Origin: Diadema setosum
Lineage: Eukaryota; Echinodermata; Echinoidea; Diadematoida; Diadematidae
Assembly (NCBI GenBank): GCA_033980235.1
Contig: CM067075.1
Location: 9,826,608-9,890,607, forward strand
Reading direction: 5' to 3'
Length of the DNA stretch: 64,000 bases
A model generated the notes under the pieces. That model was not told the DNA's origin and did not search any database. It saw nothing but the letters and a program-made list of their open reading frames with translations. Each line of letters starts with the position of its first letter. Position 1 is the first letter of the stretch. Below are positions 12,372 to 25,025 of this stretch, one piece after another. The position numbers and the translations under genes are program-made.

Positions 12372-12993
12372 ATACACAATACATGTGAGGTAAAATGATG
12401 ACGAAGGATGCCACCGGTTGAGATAGGGAGAATAGTTTATTTAGAGTACAGAATAATTCAAGTCAATTAAATTTGATTCAACTTTATTTTTACATAATGG
12501 GGTCCTCTGTGGGTGTGGTCTTTTACCGTCTTCCGCTGATCCAAAGGGTACACAATGTTAAGTGGTGGAATTCTTGCTGGGTGTGGTACCAGGGTCCATA
12601 TGGGGGGGGGGGGGGATGAATTCAATGTAACCAGAATCAGATTGCATAATATGTTAGCAAATTGTTAATTGCTGATGGTAATAGTATTGGGTAGTAACTA
12701 AAGATTTCAGAACGATGTAGTTGCACAGCTTAATTAGCTACTTTTCGTATGCGTACAAATTATGTATGTATTATAATTTATATAAGTATACATATGAATA
12801 TGAGTGAGTATATGCGTGCGTATGTGTGTTTTTTTTTAATACTGTCTTTATAGGTACATGCCGAAAGTCTACTCACTAAAACTGCAAGGGGTTAAACTTG
12901 TCTAAATGTTCATTTTTCAAACTCAAAGAATGGTTTACTGCAGGACGATGCTATATATTGGTATGATACCAGAGATGCAATGGGCAAGCGCCT

Positions 12994-15900
12994 CTAGCGG
13001 CGATGAAATTTGAGAAGGATTTCGGTCTCTGGCTTGGTGACGATCTTATAGATGGGCAGCGAGTCTTTGACCAGGCTGACGCTGAACCGACGGAAGACTC
13101 GTGCCGAAGTTAGTCGGAGCACCTCCATGGCGAATTGCTGCCCGATGCAGTTCCGTTGTCCAGCCGAAAATGGGACGAAAGCGAAGGGGTCTCGCTTCTC
13201 GACGTTGGCCCTCTCGAAGCGGTCAGGTTTGAAGTCCATGTGGTCGTCACCCCACACATCTGGATTGTGGTGGATCTGGTAGTTGTGCACCATTACTTCG
13301 GTCCCCGTGGGAATGGTGAATCCATTCACCTTAAGCGGTTCTTTGAGTACGCGGAAGGGCGGGACGTTCATGTACACCCTAATCGATTCTCGAAGGCATT
13401 GAGTCGTATAGGTAAGTTCGTTGAGGTCATTGCTGGCAAAATGAATGTATAGGAAAAGGAACAGATCGGTTAATTCAGTTTTAAAACAATTATCAGAACA
13501 GATACTTAAATAAATAAGTAAATGGTTCAAGAAAGAGCGACAGAATAAGATAAGATAAAATCTAAGAAACATTAGTGATCAAACGTGTGTTTTTTTTCCC
13601 CTAAACCCCTTTTACACTTACGCAGATCGCGTAACAGATCACACCGGATTCAGCTTGAACTATACTGTATGTTGTCTCCACCTTGACCGAGTAAATACCG
13701 GGAGGCATCAGGCGTGATTCTTGGCGTACTGACATGTCCGTGGAAAAAACAAAAAAAAAAAGCAAAAAACAAAAAACAAAAAACAAAAAACAAAAAACTC
13801 GTATGGTTTCTAATCCTGGAGTTTACGGATGAAAAGACAATCCGTAAACTCTTCCTTGAATTCACCATGTACTCCATGTGCATAACCTCCGAAGTATCCG
13901 AGCCACTCCGTCGACACCGGGGGTCTGTATTTATAACATCGACTTGAAATTCTCTGTATTTTAACAATACGAGTGAATAATGACAGTGCAACTGTCATGT
14001 GGAGGACAATGATGCATACGTACCTTTCACCATTTATATGAAGACAAGAGGCGTGCCAATATGCCTTCGGTAAGATGCGGAAGAAGTCGAAGGGCACACA
14101 CACAAAACAAACACCAACAACACATCCACATCCGAATGTATTCGGCAGCTATACACGATACACGGTACACGGTACCTTTAAATCAAGGAAGGTTTCTTCA
14201 GCAGTGAACTCCGCAATGAAAACTTCCACGGCAGGTACGTCAAGGATCATGTCAGACGGACGCTCGGTGTTTATCTGGTAATGCAAGAGATGGCAAGGAT
14301 GATCCCTGACCGATAGTCCGGGATGATTTGTGATGCTATCACAATGGAACACTATGGAAGTGTAAAGTGGTTGCAGTCACGTAACATGGGTTTTAATGTA
14401 ATCGCGGATTATGATGATTATGTGCCATTTACTGTAAAGATTCACGGGATTGAAAATAACAAATGCACTGTTTCTTTTTGTTTGGATAGTGAACGGACGT
14501 GCAGCCTCTTTAGTCACCTCTGATTTCAGAGGGAAGACGAATAGGGCAATATGAGATAAAACCTTATTCAGATATACAAGTTTACTGCCACATTCTTGTG
14601 CACTCTTGTGGAAGGAAGATTGAATACACGGAAATAAAATATTTCAGTCATGTAAACCATGATATGCCTTTGAGTCTCACACTTACTACGTCACGTTGTC
14701 GTCATCTCGGCCCGCAAACACTCGGTCGATCTCCTCCTGAACCCGGGCTTGTTCCTCGAGATGTTTGGCCATAACGCGGAAGAACCATGTGAGGGCGCTC
14801 GATGAGGTGTCTGCTCCAGCAAGGATGAACAAGTTGACCTGATACAATAGAAACGGTTTGCAGATCCAAAAGTTGAATTTTGTTGTCATTGATACGTTTA
14901 TCTAATGTCATGATTGTGGAAGATGGTTGGTCGAAAAAAGGATAAACATCGAACTTGGTGCCAAAATTTGACGCACTAAGAGATGAAAAAAAAGTTTTAC
15001 ACTATTTCTACGTTTCTTTATCCAAATTCCTCAAACACAGCATAGACAAAGACGTCTATACATTGCATTCTCTTGTTCAATAACTTCGATTTCTTTAAAC
15101 TTATCTCATTTCTTCTAATCTTTTTCATACAAGAATGTAACACAAAGTCAAATAAAGAAAGTTGTCGAATAGTAATGTGTGAATTTACTGGTTGAATACT
15201 TGGAAATACGAAAATGACTGACTTAAATGTTTAGCTTTGTTTTTCTTGATAACACAAAATAAAGACGACCAGGTATCATCATGCATGTTACAATTTAAGG
15301 TTTTTCGTACCGGCTGTTCAAGAGACAACTTAAACATATTATACATAAATGTGATAGAAATGCAGGAGACCACTATCAAAAGCAGATGACTGACAACGAC
15401 AATGACCTTAGAATAACACTATTTTTTTCCTGCGAGTTGATATTGAAACAAGAAGCCACATCATGCTTTACAATTACGTTCTTGTTTTATTATTTGGTTT
15501 ATTTATTATATTTATTATATTTATTATTATTCCATTTATTGATCTTTTATATTCCAAGTTTGGGAAGGAGGGATCTGATTTACCTCATCTTTGATCTCCT
15601 TGTCACTCAGACCTTCTCCATCTGAATCTCGAGACAACAGCAACGTGTCGAGGAAATCCAGCACATTCTCTTAGGGCTTCATACAGTGATTAAAGAGGAT
15701 TAGACAACCACAAGCAAAAATAGTAATACCTTGACCCACTGATTCACATACTCTCACATAACATGAATTAGCATGTTAGGACCTGACAATGACAAAAGTT
15801 GGATCGTCCAAACGGGATTTCCACCTTCGAGCATGACTGTCTATTGTGTAATTGTCAAGAAGTTCAACAAGGTCAACAGGTCGTCAGCAAGCACTTTAGT

Positions 15901-18900
15901 CATTACGGAGATAAGAATTGATTTGAAAAACGACTTTTTTCCCCCCAAAGCTTTTCATGGAACACGATAGAACAATTTGAATATCACACATGGGGACAAA
16001 AACAACGCAGCATAACAAGTTGGATGTGGCAAATCAGTTATGAAGTGTACATGATAAATCATATTTTTAAACATATCTGAGGAGGGAATCACAACCAGCT
16101 CCCTTCCCTCCTTTTTTTTTTCTTTTGAATTACCCTCGATCACGAATGGTCATTTTTTGATAAAACGTGATGTCTTTTCTCCTAAGCTTGAATCCATAAA
16201 ATCACGAATGGGTTTTTGATCCCCAAAGAATTCCTTTTATGATTAAAGAGACATCATTAATTCATATTGTTGTCTCATGGGTCGCAGAGGTCCGGCGAAA
16301 TTTGAAAATGGCTGCAATTGCAGAGGTTGGCGTAGAATAGGAGGTACTGAGCCAAATTTGATGATTTTGTTTTCGTTGTCTTCTGCGGGAGATGCTCTTT
16401 CTAATGATGTCATAGGGTGTATCGCTTTTAGAGCGCAAGGTGCTGAAAATCCGCCGTTCCGCTTTTTTTGGGGGGACACCCGGTATATCAGTAGTTTTCG
16501 TTTTGTCTTGTCTTGTTTTGATTTGTTTTGTTTTGTTCTTTTTTGTATTGTTTCATGATTGTTACCTTTTACTAGGGAGAAGCCTTGTTAGGTCAATGGC
16601 CCTTGCTTCTTCCTCCTCACTCTGCATTGCATATAATTGATATGTTGTCCTGTATTGTTCATTCTTTCTGACGAGTTGTGCAAGTTGTGGAAATAAATGA
16701 AATAAGTAAATGAAAATATTCTAGAAAATAAAACAACTAGTGCAACTAGTGATAAATTCCACTATCATTTTCACACATTCCTACGGAAAAATTCAAACGA
16801 AATACTGAATATGCAGCATTCACTTTTAGCACTCAGATGGACTCGAAGTTCCGTTTCATACCATTTTCGTAATTTCCACATTACAAACTGCAAATGAACC
16901 CATACAAGCTGATTTGGCCTGTCAGGAAAAGTCCTGAAAAGTTCGTGAAGAAAGACCAATAGACAAGTTTCTTACTTTTATTGTGACGTCACCACTTACC
17001 TCTTTTTCCATGGCATACTTTTGTCGCCGTTCCTTGATAATCTGCTCCTGAATACCGTGCATGTAGCGGATACCATCTTTCCATACTTTGTGTTTCGTGG
17101 ACAGTCGAAAGACGAAGTCGTACAGCATCAGAGGGGTGTACATTCTGATGGATTGGTCGTTCATTTTTGGAGTTTTCATTGAAACATAGGTAAAAAGAAC
17201 ATTTACACGTGTGAATAATGAAGGCATTGATAGACAGAAAGCATCACATTTTGGAAACGCTACAACTATGTTTCTATACTTTTGTTGCAGTAGGCATTGC
17301 AGAAATAATGATTAGCAATGAAAACGCTGCTTGAGACTGTCAGAGATTTTCTAGAATATTCTGTTTCACCGGAATTAAGGTCAAAATGAAGATGCTGTGT
17401 AAATAATGGTAATATTAAGGTCTTTTTAAAAATCCAGGGTAGCCTCTTCATTGTTTTTCACTTGCTGCTCTTCCAGAGGGCCCTGACATTATCATAACCC
17501 TAGCATTGCCAGGTACCAGTTCTGACAAATGGGTCGAGAGGGACGTGGTGGGTAAAAGATCTTGTTCAAGGACTTGAGCCCTTTGCGGGAATCGAACTCG
17601 GATCCTCCGATTGGAAGTCGGGATTCTTATCCACTGTGTTTAAAGTGGAAATGAAAACAAAAGTGTGAGAGCATGACATCATCAACTTGGTGATTTAAGT
17701 ATTGATAACGACTGGCCAAGAAGTGATTCTGAAAGTGATTCTGCTTGCCTTTTTCTTATCCGCTTCTGATCATTATTATTATTTTTTTTTTTGCACTGCT
17801 CTGCCGGGAATGTTTTCCCTTTCTTATGAAATTGATGAAATTTTGGATTGGCTTTCTCCTTTAAAGGAGAAAAAAGGGTGTATATAGTGAGGAATAGAGA
17901 GGGAGTGGGAGGAAAAGGACGAAAACATGATTAAGAAAGTTAGGATAACAGTATAGTTTTGCTTTGATACCTGTATGTGACAATACTCGTCAACTGGTCG
18001 ATGACGTTGATCATGCGTGATTCTCGTTCCTGGCAATGAGACATGTACGAGAATGCGCAGCGAAAGATGACGTCACTGGTGAAGTTTGCCATTGTTTTAG
18101 AGAGTTGAATGGATTCCCCCGAGTCAGCAGCTTTCAACAGCTTGTTCACTAGGACGTCGGCAGTCTACAGGAACAGAAAATATATATATCCCCATTATCA
18201 AAAGCGTGTTCTTGCAATTTGTTAAATTTGTATATTCTAGCATGGTCGTCACTTGTCTTTACATGAGCACATGCAGAATCGGATGGACATTCAATGCGCT
18301 ATTTACCGTTGTTAGTTACTTTTGTTGTTATCATTATGACCAACATGTCATTATTATCATCAATATAGTTATACATTATTTCTCTAAATCGCTATAGAAC
18401 AGAGAGTGTGAGTGTGTGTGTCTGGCTGGGTGTCCAAGCATGAAAGTTGATGTTATCTTGTATTATGTTTGTGTATAATGCAGTCTGTTTTCGTATGATG
18501 TCTTAACTCTTGTTTTTGTTCTGTGAACATTTCTGATTCTTGTGATATGAAATTGAACGAAATTCTAATAAAGAATTATAAAAAAAAAAGAACTCTGCCA
18601 AAACAAACCTCATTTATGGTGGCCACGTATCGTTTTAGCATCTGAAAGTGAAACGATGACGTCATAAGGCGACGGTGTCTCTTCCAAATAGCGCCCTCTA
18701 GAATTCCAAGGCCCTCGGTCCATTCCTTGAATACCTTGTATTCATCACCCTTATCAAAAAGATGGATTCAGAATAGTTCAATGCACATAATTTTATGAAA
18801 AGCAAACAAAAACAATATTGTACCAAGCAGAGAAGCTTTAAACTATTCGGAGACTAAGAAGATGGCTAAGCATGATATTGCATAGGTCCTCATGCTAGTA

Positions 18901-20528
18901 TCTTGTTACTTAAATTGAGATACCTTGGCGAAGAATCTCCGAAAACAAATTGCTTAGTAATCGGCCTTTGTTTAACAGTGAGAAAGAAGAGCTGTTGCCG
19001 GGTTCGAGAATAAGACTACGACTATCAATCGCAATGTCCCTGGATCTGTTGTCTCGCGGCAGCAGTGGTTTGTGTTTTTCTCAGGTGACGAACGTTACCT
19101 TAGTCTTTCGATGGGGTCAAAGTCATCGGTTGTATGTTTGTCGACGTACTAGCAACCATGGTACAAAGAAGTCATGATTCCATGCATTATGATGTTTTCA
19201 TAGTCGAGCCCATATAAGATTTATTATATATACAGTATAATAAAGTCATCGGTTCCGTCGTCATCGGTTATTGGTTTAGTAAGTTTATGGACTAGCAATG
19301 ATACAGTTACACTGTCACAACACGGGGAAAAAGGGTCCCCCAAAAAGTGTTTTTTTTTTCCAAGTCGGTAAATAAATGTCAGCAGTTTGAGTCTCGGTTG
19401 GCGATCGGTCAGCAAATAATATGAAAGTCACCGATCGTCATCGGTTTATGAACTAACTCTAAGCTATGATACAGTTACAGTGTCACAACACGTCACAACT
19501 TTCATGGGAAAATGGGGTCCCCAAAAAGGTGTGTGTTATTTTTCAAGTCGGCAAAAGAATATCAGCCGTTGGAGTCCGGTTGGCGATCGGTCAGTAAATG
19601 ATATGAAAGTCAGAAGATGTGATTGATTACACTCAGCAAAACCAAATCAAGCTAAACTCAGCAAAAAAAAAAAAAAAAAAAAATCAGTTTTCCTAATTTG
19701 AAATAACATTTAAAATTTCTACCATTTTTGTTAGTATTTACACATCTACTGTATTGCTTTCACTCTATAAAACGTAATTTGACTTTCGATTTGACATAAG
19801 ATTCTTCATTTTTCTCCAGTGCCTTTATCTCTCGGAGGCACAGGGGCATTATAGAGATCACAGTATTATTTTTGCAAATTTATTTGTGTTTCTTATTGTG
19901 TTAAATTTGTTTTTTGTTCTTATTGTTATGTAGAAGAGCACTTAGGTCCCAACGCATGAATCACAAATTGTTCATTTTTGCAATTTTCACTTTTGTGCCT
20001 TGAAGGAGAAAAACGAATGTGTTTACTCATGCGTATTTTTTTCTTTTTGTTGACCTACCATTTTGATAGCCAATTAAATTTTCTATAACATAAAGCAGTT
20101 ATATAAATCATAAGTATTCAGCCAAATATTCTATAAGAAATATGAACTTGAAATATTTTCTCTGATTTTCAACCACCTTGGTTCTGAATAAATGTTCAGG
20201 GACTTGCCATTTTGCCAATGGTTGTACTACTCAGGAGTTCCTTGATGCTATCCGGATGGTTTAGCATAACCATCGGATTCCATCCAACCCACACCGCCAG
20301 CAGTCTCCGATACTTCCTCACGGCCTCTCGCTCCCATACAAATCCCGGCTCGTTGAACCCCGGGTCGCGGATGTTTCCATAGAACCAGTGTGGAGGGGGC
20401 CCGGGAAGATGTCGTCGGATGTACACGAGACGGCGAAGAGTAGTGACCAGTGACAAGAGAAACTGGACAATCTTGAAACCAAAGAAGGATAAAGCAACAG
20501 TCCCCAAAATGGTCGTAATGAGCGACAT
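12994..20528 (-). CDS. Gene 2: CYP4F-like cytochrome P450, 7 exons, one nonsense codon avoidable by a shifted splice site
   Basis: Exons in coding order: 20528-20208, 18749-18609, 18164-17971, 17144-17000, 15676-15584 (or from 15667), 14838-14687, 13432-12994 (TAG). The layout matches gene 1. Anchor, LPGPPPHW hinge, helix C, I-helix AGADTS, ExxR (ESIR) and heme loop FSAGQRNCIG are all present. Two oddities are seen. Intron 1 has a GC donor (ATG|GCAAGT) where paralogues have GT. With the acceptor used in the paralogues, exon 5 reads CCC TAA GAG, a stop at codon 269. An AG exactly 9 nt further in (TAAGAG|AATGTG) would remove three codons, keep frame and give a 491-aa protein. Exon 7 is almost identical to that of gene 1, so the two are recent duplicates or are kept alike by conversion. 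Whether the gene is active cannot be told from the sequence. Role as for gene 1. Confidence 0.82.
13743..13798. repeat. A-rich (AAAAAAC)n tract in gene 2 intron 6
   Basis: Repeats of aaaaaac, perhaps the remains of a retroposon tail. Confidence 0.7.
15665..15676 (-). other. Gene 2 exon 5 start: in-frame TAA plus in-frame downstream acceptor
   Basis: The minus strand reads gaag|CCC TAA GAG|AAT GTG. Genes 1 and 3 read aag|CCC CAA GAG AAT. The TAA (15673-15671) would stop translation at codon 269. GAG supplies a second AG exactly three codons in, so splicing to 15667 restores the frame minus Pro-Gln-Glu. Which site is used needs RNA evidence. Confidence 0.7.
17460..17642 (-). mobile_element. 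tRNA-derived SINE-like element in gene 2 intron 3
   Basis: On the minus strand, gtggataagaatcccgactt is followed by ccaatcggagg and ccgagttcgattcccgc. This resembles the A-box side, anticodon loop (ttccaa, Gly-TCC-like) and B box (gttcgattc) of a tRNA, but the acceptor stem does not pair. A unique tail follows (aagtccttgaacaagatctt ... ctggaagagcag). A SINE fits better than a working tRNA gene. Confidence 0.5.
18410..18600 (+). mobile_element. Possible retroposon 3' end in gene 2 intron 2
   Basis: Begins with a GT-rich stretch and ends aaattctaataaagaattataaaaaaaaaag: a polyadenylation-like hexamer followed by an A-tail on the plus strand. No coding part is seen. Confidence 0.35.
19255..19608. 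repeat. Imperfect tandem duplication, about 180-bp unit, in gene 2 intron 1
   Basis: The order atcggtt, gatacagttacactgtcacaacac, ggggtcccc-aaaaag, aagtcggcaaa, gttggcgatcggtcag, atgaaagtca occurs twice (about 19255-19435 and 19438-19608). The part before it (18990-19190) matches gene 3 intron 1 at 33120-33335, so the intron was duplicated with the gene. Confidence 0.65.
20206..20207 (-). other. GC donor of gene 2 intron 1
   Basis: On the minus strand exon 1 ends AAAATG and the intron starts GCAAGTCC. Gene 1 has AAAATG|GTAAGTCG at the same place and gene 3 has CTG|GTAAGT. A single T-to-C change produces a GC-AG intron; GC donors are the usual minor class and are tolerated when followed by AAGT, as here. 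Confidence 0.8.
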
Positions 20529-21149
20529 TTTGGCGTCCACGGCCTTTACAAAATGAACCTGGAGCAACAGAATTCACGAGCGCTTGTTTTGCTGTGCGTG
20601 AATGTATATTGTGTATTATCATCGCATGTATTACAATAATGTGTATATGTGCATAATATATCTGCGAGTGTGTTTTGTCCGTTTCTAAAACGCACCTTTT
20701 CATAGAGGTCACTTGTATGTCATCGAGCACTTGGTAAAGTTCAAAGTGCCCTTTCTTGTTTGTGCAAGTCTGAACATAATCATATCTGTTATTTCCCTCT
20801 TGGAGGAAAATGCTCTGCACTTTGAAAAAAAAAGGAAAAGCAATAGCAAACCAACAACACACCTGTCCATTATGTTTTCCCGTTTTTGTCTGATAAGTGA
20901 ACGTCAATTGAATGAATGAGATTAAACATAACCAAATGGCAAACATAGCAGGCTGTCCAATCAGAACATTTTGGTATGTTTATGTTGGTACTCATGCCAC
21001 GGGAAAGCAAATTTATAATACGCACAGTCCAATACAGAAATAAAGAAAGAAACTATTCCTACGGAACTACCAATAGGGATGACAGTTTCTTCATTCTGTA
21101 CCTGAGGGGCCCATATTCTACAAGCATTGCCCTTTTAGTGGGTCCCTCC

Positions 21150-22200
21150 ATTTTTATGCCTCCGCTACGAAGTGGCCGGAGGCATTATGTTTTCGGGTCG
21201 TCCGTCCGTCCGTCCGTCCGTACGTCCGTACGTCCGTCCGTCCGTCCGTACGTCCGTCCGTACGTCCGTACGTCCGTCCGTCCCGTTTTGTTTTTGTCAA
21301 TATCTCAAGAACCGTGCGGTGGTTTTACATCAAACTTGGTATGAGGGTATATCCTTGGGGGATAATACTTTGTGTGGATTTTAGGGTCACAGGGTCAAAG
21401 GTCAAAGGTCACAGATTATTTTGTGAAAAAAAAATTGAAATTTCATGTTTTTCTCCATATCTCGCAAATGGTTCAAGGTATCTTCATGGAACTTAGTATA
21501 TATGCTTGTACCGATGGGCAGTGATTATCTAGGGAAGTTGGGGGTCATGGGTGAAAGGTCAGGGGGTTCAAAGGTCAAGGTCAACTCCTCAAAATATCAC
21601 TACTTTCCTTAAAATGCAATATGCCTGAAGGTTTTTTTTTTTTTAACTGGATGTATGGCATGTATTACCCAATATATATTTTTGGGGAAGTTTCTTGCCA
21701 AAAGGTCAAAGGTCAAAGGTCAAGTGAAAGTACTAAATTGCACTTTTTCCTCCATATCTCGAAAATAACTCAAGGTATCATCATGAAACTTACATATTTA
21801 TGCATGTTCTACCTAACAGTGATTCTCTGTGGAACTGTGAGGTCAACGGTCAAAGACCAGGTTTAGATAATGCTATTTTCCCATTTGATACTGAAATTAT
21901 ACTTTTTCTCAATACCTTGAAAATTACTCAAAGCATAAACTTATAAAAGGGTCAAAAGTCAAGTAGAAATCATTAGTTCCCCAAATACCTGCACTCTGAC
22001 ATTTGAATAATTCATCCAATTGAACCTAGTTCTAGGAAAGTGAACATTCAGCACATTTGTGGCAAACCTGTCATTTTAATATTTTGCCAATTGTGTGAAA
22101 CTGTCATCACACATTGTCAAGACATTGTACTATAGACCTATTAGGAGAACCATGCATGATGGCGGAGGCATATCAGTCGCCGTAGCGATATATCTAGTTC
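21150..22200. mobile_element. About 1-kb repeat with CCGT microsatellite and 'gcctccgc' ends
   Basis: Left end tatgcctccgctacgaag, right end gcggaggcata...gccgtagcg, giving an 11-bp perfect inverted end (tatgcctccgc). Near the left is a CCGT/CGTA array (21198-21283), then words such as gtcaatatctcaagaacc, catcaaacttggtatgagg and several ggtcaaaggtcaaaggtca. This style of repeat is common in marine invertebrate genomes, from memory. Gene 1 lacks it at the equivalent place. Confidence 0.65.
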
Positions 22201-22383
22201 GATATTTTGTGTAATTATATCGTCTATATCACTTCAGTCAATTTTCATTACAACATTATTGGTTACCCCAAGGTTCCACAATATGCTTTCTCAATTTACT
22301 TTGTTTTGATTTTATGTAACCTTATTCTCTGTTACCAAAGAAAGTGAAATGTTTATGTTCTTTTCAAAAAATGAAATAAAGTT

Positions 22384-22429
22384 TGAATTGAATTGAATTG
22401 AATTGAATTGAATTGAATTGAATTGAATT
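22384..22429. repeat. GAATT pentanucleotide array following aataaa
   Basis: About nine units of gaatt after gaaataaagttt. This is the form of a LINE 3' tail on the plus strand. Confidence 0.8.
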
Positions 22430-22864
22430 AGCTTATGACAGTTGACATAGAATGTTAAGTTCCATTTCATACAGATTGTTATTTCCCTCAAATAATGTTC
22501 AGAAAAAAAAACCGTGATACATAGCAACAGCAACTGTTGCAACTGCTAAAGGCCTTTTATACAGTAACGTTTTCCGTTCGATTCAAAAATTTGAAGTGTT
22601 CCCATAATTCAAACAACTTCCATTAGGCCCCGATTATAGAGACAGAAAAGGAGTATTCAATATCATTACATCTGAGCTACTAGAAGCGTCATATAGTAAC
22701 AGCGGCAGAAAATTCACATGTAAAAGCTGTGAGAAAATTAAGCCACACATAAGTTACTTTGTACGCCTATTTATAGAAAGTACAAAATAAAGTCGGATTC
22801 ACACACATGAATTATGCAAATGATGCAAAACTCGAGTTTCAAAACGCGCTAATTTGTGTGAATG

Positions 22865-23180
22865 GCACTGGAGGTTAAATCTTGTGTACAGGGATTTATT
22901 TCAATCTGCAGCAGGTTATTATGTCCATCAGGTGGCAGAAAGGAAGGGTGGAACTGTTGGTCTGTTGATGCCAGCCGTTTTCATAATAAAGTTTTCTGTC
23001 CTGAACACCCTGTCGAAGAGACTAGTCATCCTTCACGATCGAGATGCGGAGTTTGCAAGGCCAAGGCGCAGGTTATTTCAACATGACTCATAAACAATAT
23101 TTTCTTCTTTTCCACCTACTGCTTGGGTTTGCACTTCTAACCTCTTCTAACCCAGAGAATGGAAAGAGAGCGAAGTTACA
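22865..23180 (-). promoter_or_regulatory. Upstream block shared by genes 1-4 (gene 2 copy)
   Basis: Matches the gene 1 copy through cataataaagttttctgtcctgaac, cctgtcgaagagacta, gcggagtttgcaaggccaagg and tgggtttgcacttctaacct. It sits about 2.3 kb from the gene 2 ATG because of the 1-kb repeat in between. Open frames across it exist only in this copy. Confidence 0.45.
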
Positions 23181-23942
23181 AGGGAAGGTTACACTGTGCA
23201 AACGAATGACTGTACGCTAAGTTCTGGACTGACTATCTAATTTGATGACAAAGTACAGCATGGCAAACAGAACAGTGAAAGCATAAACCACCAAAATGTA
23301 ACCGGATAGTCAAAGGAATAATTAAATCTTAGCCTTCTTTTATTTCATGAACAAGAGATCTCCGTCACAATCACATTGATACATGAAATAGTGTTGTAAG
23401 AAGCAGATACCCAGGAACAAAAGACCGACAGTCAACAATGACTTTCGGCCAATCGCGCTGACATTGGTTGTAATGAAGTGTCTGGAAAGAATCGTACTGC
23501 GAAATCTCATAGGTCCTTTTCGTGAATCGCATGGATAGATATCAATGTCCATATATATGTATATATATATATATATATAATTATATATCAACGTAGGCGA
23601 TCCTCCATAGACGCAGTACTCGCACTGGTAAATGCACTGTATCAACATACAGACACTTTGGGGTGTTATGCAATGGCAGCTCACGTGAACTTTTCCGCTT
23701 TTAATACGATGTATAATGAATTGATTTTTTTTTTGATAATTGAATGTGAACCATCTTTGATTGGCACACTGGTACTCTTCAGGGTTAGGTACCGTCACCA
23801 AATCTATTCATATTGTATACAAATTTCTGTCTTATCAAGGCTTCTGAAGAAGGTGTAGGACGGCAAAAATTTGAGTCGAATAAACTCGTGCTTTATTAGC
23901 CAAAAATGAGTCACCAATTTGTTTCTTCATTTCTTTATATCT

Positions 23943-23985
<43 letters not shown>

Positions 23986-24020
23986 CACATATGTATATAA
24001 TATACATACGCCATCTGTAG

Positions 24021-24139
24021 ATACGCCATCTGTAGATCTAACAAGAAGGTTTTTATTCACAAAATGTTCAACCCGCATCGGGCCTTTGTCTGTGTAGTGT
24101 ATACTAGAAACCTTCTTGTTGGATCTACAGATGGCGTAT
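24021..24139. repeat. Inverted repeat with 33-bp arms beside a TA tract
   Basis: The arms (acgccatctgtagatct + aacaagaaggttt and the inverse) flank a 50-nt centre with tgttcaacccgcatcgggcc. A partial extra copy of the left arm lies at 24008-24020. Confidence 0.7.
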
Positions 24140-24295
24140 TTGAGAATCATTCTTTTTATAATTATAACATTCAAAGTCCAACACGTGGAAAATTCAAAGA
24201 TGAACATATATATATATATACACACACAAACATTGCGTACGTTTCGAGTAGGAACGATCTCCCGCATTATATACACGTATACATGTGCTTCTTGA

Positions 24296-24372
24296 TATAG
24301 ATATAGATATAGGTATAGATATAGATATAGATATAGATATAGATATAGATATAGATATAGATGTAGATGTAG
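24296..24372. repeat. GATATA hexanucleotide array 1
   Basis: About twelve units of gatata with a few variants, ending in gatgta units. Confidence 0.9.
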
Positions 24373-24379
24373 ATGTTTC

Positions 24380-24585
24380 GTTTTAATTCGGCTATTCATA
24401 TTATTCAACAAGAACCTCGACAAACGTGCACCTAGAAAATCCAAAAACTGCCCTTGCCCATCGATCCATACGACATGCCGGTCCTGACATCTGGAATTCT
24501 CTTTCTCATGAAGTGCGACGGTGCCAATCAAAGCATACTTTTAGAAGACTAGTAAAGAATACCCTTCTTTGCAAATACGTTTAAA
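24380..24585 (+). mobile_element. LINE remnant: extreme C-terminus of a reverse transcriptase ORF
   Basis: A plus-strand frame reads RSIRHAGPDIWNSLSHEVRR followed by a basic tail and a stop. The pattern (F/Y/H)xGPxIWNSLP is the usual C-terminal signature of several LINE clades. About 430 bp of apparent 3' UTR follows, ending in aataaatcaaatgaataaatc and the second GATATA array. Confidence 0.6.
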
Positions 24586-25025
24586 CAATACTATTTGCAT
24601 GGTTCTTGCCTGCTGTCTTACCCCAGGTTCACAGGTTTATTTTGTCATACGTACACTACGTACATAATAGCAGCGAGTCTTTCTATGTTAGTTGTTACCA
24701 GAATTGTCAATCTTGTATACCTTTAACTACCATGATGTAGAGTATCCCTCTCCTTATCTTTTCCTCTCACTTTTCTTTCCTTTTCTCTCTTTCTCTCATC
24801 TTCCTATCTATGAACAAATTGAACGCGCATAACACATTTTTTTTAATGATGTTTACGTACATAATATGTGTACGTTATCCATACTGGACGTCCCAGTCAA
24901 GCTTTTCATAGCTTATGACGATCCAGACAAAATGTGTAATATGTTTCATGTACAAACTATGTGCATATTTGTGAATAATGTATGTATATGCATTTTGTGA
25001 ATAAATCAAATGAATAAATCAAATG

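Larger units (their letters stand above)
8190..12993. other. Intergenic region between gene 2 (downstream end) and gene 1 (5' side)
   Basis: No protein-coding gene was found apart from the LINE remnant. From left to right: the 5' flank of gene 1 with a short GT tract (8308-8345), the paralogue-shared block (9230-9520), a MITE (9860-10243), an L2/CR1-type LINE C-terminus (10753-11176, minus), two inverted-repeat elements (11815-11981 and 11985-12300), an ATAC microsatellite (12309-12371) and a G-run (12602-12615). The promoter of gene 1 must lie here, but no TATA box or start site could be fixed. Confidence 0.6.

Noticed and set aside
22312..22542. Frame with repeated QFNSI units
   Set aside because: Arises from the GAATT pentanucleotide tail.
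22854..23093. Plus-strand frames of 74-79 codons upstream of gene 2
   Set aside because: They cover the paralogue-shared upstream block, but the frame is not open in the homologous blocks of genes 1 and 3.
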